NCBI GenBank assembly: GCA_949516455.1
Contig: CATILC010000270.1
Coordinates: 1-7,654 of the forward strand
DNA: 7,654 nucleotides
From: Flavobacteriia bacterium
GTDB taxonomy: Bacteria; Bacteroidota; Bacteroidia; Flavobacteriales; Schleiferiaceae
Direction of reading: 5' to 3'
The translations under genes were made by a program, and so were the position numbers. Position 1 is the stretch's first letter; each line of letters opens with the position of its first letter. The notes under the pieces are model-generated. The model did no database searches and had not been told where the DNA came from. It was given only the letters and a program-made list of their open reading frames with translations. This document shows, in pieces, positions 5,948 to 7,654 of this stretch.

Positions 5948-7644
5948 CCAAAGGCAAGTTCTCGGGACACACGCTCCACATGATCCCCAAGCCGCTCAAG
6001 TTCATTGATGAGGTCGTGGTAATACAGACCGCTTTGGACCTTGAGCTTTTTGCGCCCCATAAGCTGCAGGTAATTGCGGTGAAGCTGTTTGAATTGGCTG
6101 TCCACCTCCTTTTCTTTCAGAACCACAGCTTCTTCGTCAATGTCTTTTGGATCGCTGGCCAAGTTGGTATTCATCAGGTCGAGGGCTTCCTGAACCAGGC
6201 TCATGAAACTCACAAGGGTTTGACGAAGCTCAGGGGTGAAATAGGCTTTTTCCTTTTTGCTGCGCACCATGAATGAACCGATCTTCAAAATGAGGTCACA
6301 ACTGCGCTCGAGGTAGTTGCTCGCCGCCAGGATGGCCCTGATTTGCCCGCTGGCCCTGGGGCTGATCTCTGTCGAACTGATCTGCGAGAGATAATCAGCG
6401 ATCTCGATCTCCATCTTATCAGTGATCCGTTCGATCCGTTCGATCTGCTGAAGGAATTGCATTTGTGCCCGAGCATCGGCTTCCAAAAGGATCCGGGACA
6501 GATAGCTATAGGCCTTGTTGACTTGCTTGCCGAACCGGACCAATTCTCGCTGGGCTTCAACAATGCTGAGTTCGGAGGTGCCCATCAGCCGAGCCGACAG
6601 AAATTCAAGTGAGTAGATGTCGTCGCCTTCAACCTTGGAAGGCAGGAGTTTGGTGAGCCAGTTCATAGAACGCCGCACCATATCCGTAAAGACGAACAGA
6701 AGCACATTGAGCAAATTGAAAAGCGTGTGGAAAGCGGCCAGGCTCAAAGTGTAAATGGTGCGCTCGTTTGCCAGATCGCTATTTACCGTCTCAGCGAAAG
6801 AAGTGATCAGCGGGGCGAGGACGGGCAGAAGGAAGAACATCCACACACTCCCGATCAGATTGAACAAAAAATGAAATCGGGCCACTCTTTTTCCGTGCAC
6901 ATTGGCCACCACGGCCGCGAGATTGGCGGTCATGGTCGTTCCTATGTTCTCACCGAGTATCAGGGCCATTCCCGAAGGCAGACCGATCCACTCCTGGCTG
7001 ATCAGCAAAAGTGTGAAAGCCGTGGTCACACTGGAAGATTGAAGGATCATGGTGAAGACCACACCTATCGAGATGAACAGCAGGGAGGAGAAAAGGCTGT
7101 CGAAATAGGTGTCCGTGGGTCCGCCGAACTCTTGCATCAGGCCGATCAAGGGAAAGGACTCGTCCAGGCGGGGAATTCCTTCTTTCAAAAGCCCCAATCC
7201 AAGAAAGAGCAGTCCAAAACCGATCACACTCTCACCCAAAGCCCGGAGCTGCTCCTTGTTGGTCAACAAGAGGACCAGGCCCACTCCAACAAAAGGGAGT
7301 GAAATGGCCGACAAACTCAATTGTCCGAGGCCCAGAAGAGAAATGAGCCAGGCGGTCATCGTGGTGCCCACATTGGCACCCATGATCAGAAAAGCCGCCT
7401 CATTGAACGCCAGCATTCCAGCGTTCACCAAACTGACGACCATTACCGTGACGGCAGATGATGACTGGATCAGCGAGGTAGCCAAGAATCCAGTCGTCCA
7501 AGCCCCGAATCGGTTTGAAGCGACTGCCCGCAGCGCTTTTCTCAAACCACTTCCCGCCATTCGCTGCACGGCATCGCTCATGACCTTCATCCCATAAATG
7601 AAGAGGGCCAGAGCGCCCAGAATATTCAGTACGAGGAGGACCAT
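5920..7644 (-). CDS. Na+/phosphate cotransporter with PhoU-like C-terminal domain
   Basis: This inner-membrane protein of the Na/Pi-cotransporter family (NptA/YjbB-like) has 574 aa if read from the ATG at 7644. The transport part (about 1-325) holds two inverted-repeat units, each with the family signatures: QSSSAVTVMVV (60-70) with GANVGTT (89-95), and QSSSVTTAFTL (202-212) with GENIGTT (231-237). Several hydrophobic helices lie around them. From about 355 to the end the protein is soluble and helical, resembling PhoU: ERIERITDKMEIEIADYL (402-419) and ELERLGDH (548-555), the latter close to the PhoU ERxGD signature. The fused PhoU-like domain probably senses or gates phosphate flux; direction (uptake or export) cannot be decided. 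The frame remains open to the window edge (TTG at 7650 is also possible), so a start further upstream cannot be excluded. No pst or pho genes are nearby. Confidence 0.92.
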   Translation of the reverse strand: MVLLVLNILGALALFIYGMKVMSDAVQRMAGSGLRKALRAVASNRFGAWTTGFLATSLIQSSSAVTVMVVSLVNAGMLAFNEAAFLIMGANVGTTMTAWLISLLGLGQLSLSAISLPFVGVGLVLLLTNKEQLRALGESVIGFGLLFLGLGLLKEGIPRLDESFPLIGLMQEFGGPTDTYFDSLFSSLLFISIGVVFTMILQSSSVTTAFTLLLISQEWIGLPSGMALILGENIGTTMTANLAAVVANVHGKRVARFHFLFNLIGSVWMFFLLPVLAPLITSFAETVNSDLANERTIYTLSLAAFHTLFNLLNVLLFVFTDMVRRSMNWLTKLLPSKVEGDDIYSLEFLSARLMGTSELSIVEAQRELVRFGKQVNKAYSYLSRILLEADARAQMQFLQQIERIERITDKMEIEIADYLSQISSTEISPRASGQIRAILAASNYLERSCDLILKIGSFMVRSKKEKAYFTPELRQTLVSFMSLVQEALDLMNTNLASDPKDIDEEAVVLKEKEVDSQFKQLHRNYLQLMGRKKLKVQSGLYYHDLINELERLGDHVERVSRELAFGKEKRNAKD

Positions 7645-7654
7645 AGGCAAGAAA

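Noticed and set aside
5925..5953. Hairpin CTTTGG / CCAAAG at the end of the phosphate cotransporter gene
   Set aside because: It is A+T-rich with a 17-base loop, and no T-rich run follows on the minus strand, so it is not credible as that gene's terminator.
6727..7302. Long plus-strand open frame (191 codons) opposite the phosphate cotransporter gene
   Set aside because: Its translation is rich in Gln, Gly, His and Lys without hydrophobic cores or motifs, as expected for the antisense of a membrane protein gene. The minus-strand frame has clear family signatures.
7109..7597. Second plus-strand open frame (162 codons) opposite the phosphate cotransporter gene
   Set aside because: It is an antisense shadow covering the most conserved transport motifs of the real gene.

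Overview
The window reads as an ordinary, very gene-dense stretch of a Bacteroidota chromosome, probably Flavobacteriales-like. The placement is inferred from protein style (a dihydroorotase followed by a DUF4296 lipoprotein, a Bacteroidota-type TyrRS, a LuxE-like acyl-protein synthetase, a PhoU-tailed Na/Pi cotransporter), from promoter-like TAnnTTTG elements, and from the scarcity of well-spaced Shine-Dalgarno sites. By eye, base composition is near 50-55 % GC and looks even across the window. I see no mobile element, tRNA, rRNA, CRISPR array or sign of recent transfer.

Layout, left to right: (1) the 3' part of a dihydroorotase gene (pyrC), overlapped by 11 bases by a small DUF4296 lipoprotein gene, both on +; (2) an extended-SDR NAD-dependent epimerase/dehydratase on -, its stop codon directly abutting that of the lipoprotein gene; (3) a 75-base divergent intergenic region carrying promoter-like elements; (4) tyrS on +; (5) a two-gene minus-strand operon, a LuxE/PaaK-like acyl-protein synthetase followed with a 4-base overlap by an unrecognised secreted protein; (6) a short divergent region, then a small lipoprotein gene with a DGDGDIGL motif on +; (7) a Na+/phosphate cotransporter with a C-terminal PhoU-like domain on -, reaching the right edge.

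The genes do not form one pathway. They cover pyrimidine synthesis, tyrosyl-tRNA charging, acyl activation, phosphate transport and small exported proteins of unknown role. Strand order is + + - + - - + -. All three convergent junctions have essentially no intergenic DNA (0 bases, 4 bases, and a 4-base overlap), so termination must take place inside coding sequence.

The most notable observation is in TyrRS. The first histidine of the class I HIGH motif is replaced by glycine (GVGN where HIGH or HIGN is expected), although the other catalytic motifs look intact. I did not find a convincing new multi-gene system. The LuxE-like gene plus its secreted partner is the only pair whose joint role is unexplained.
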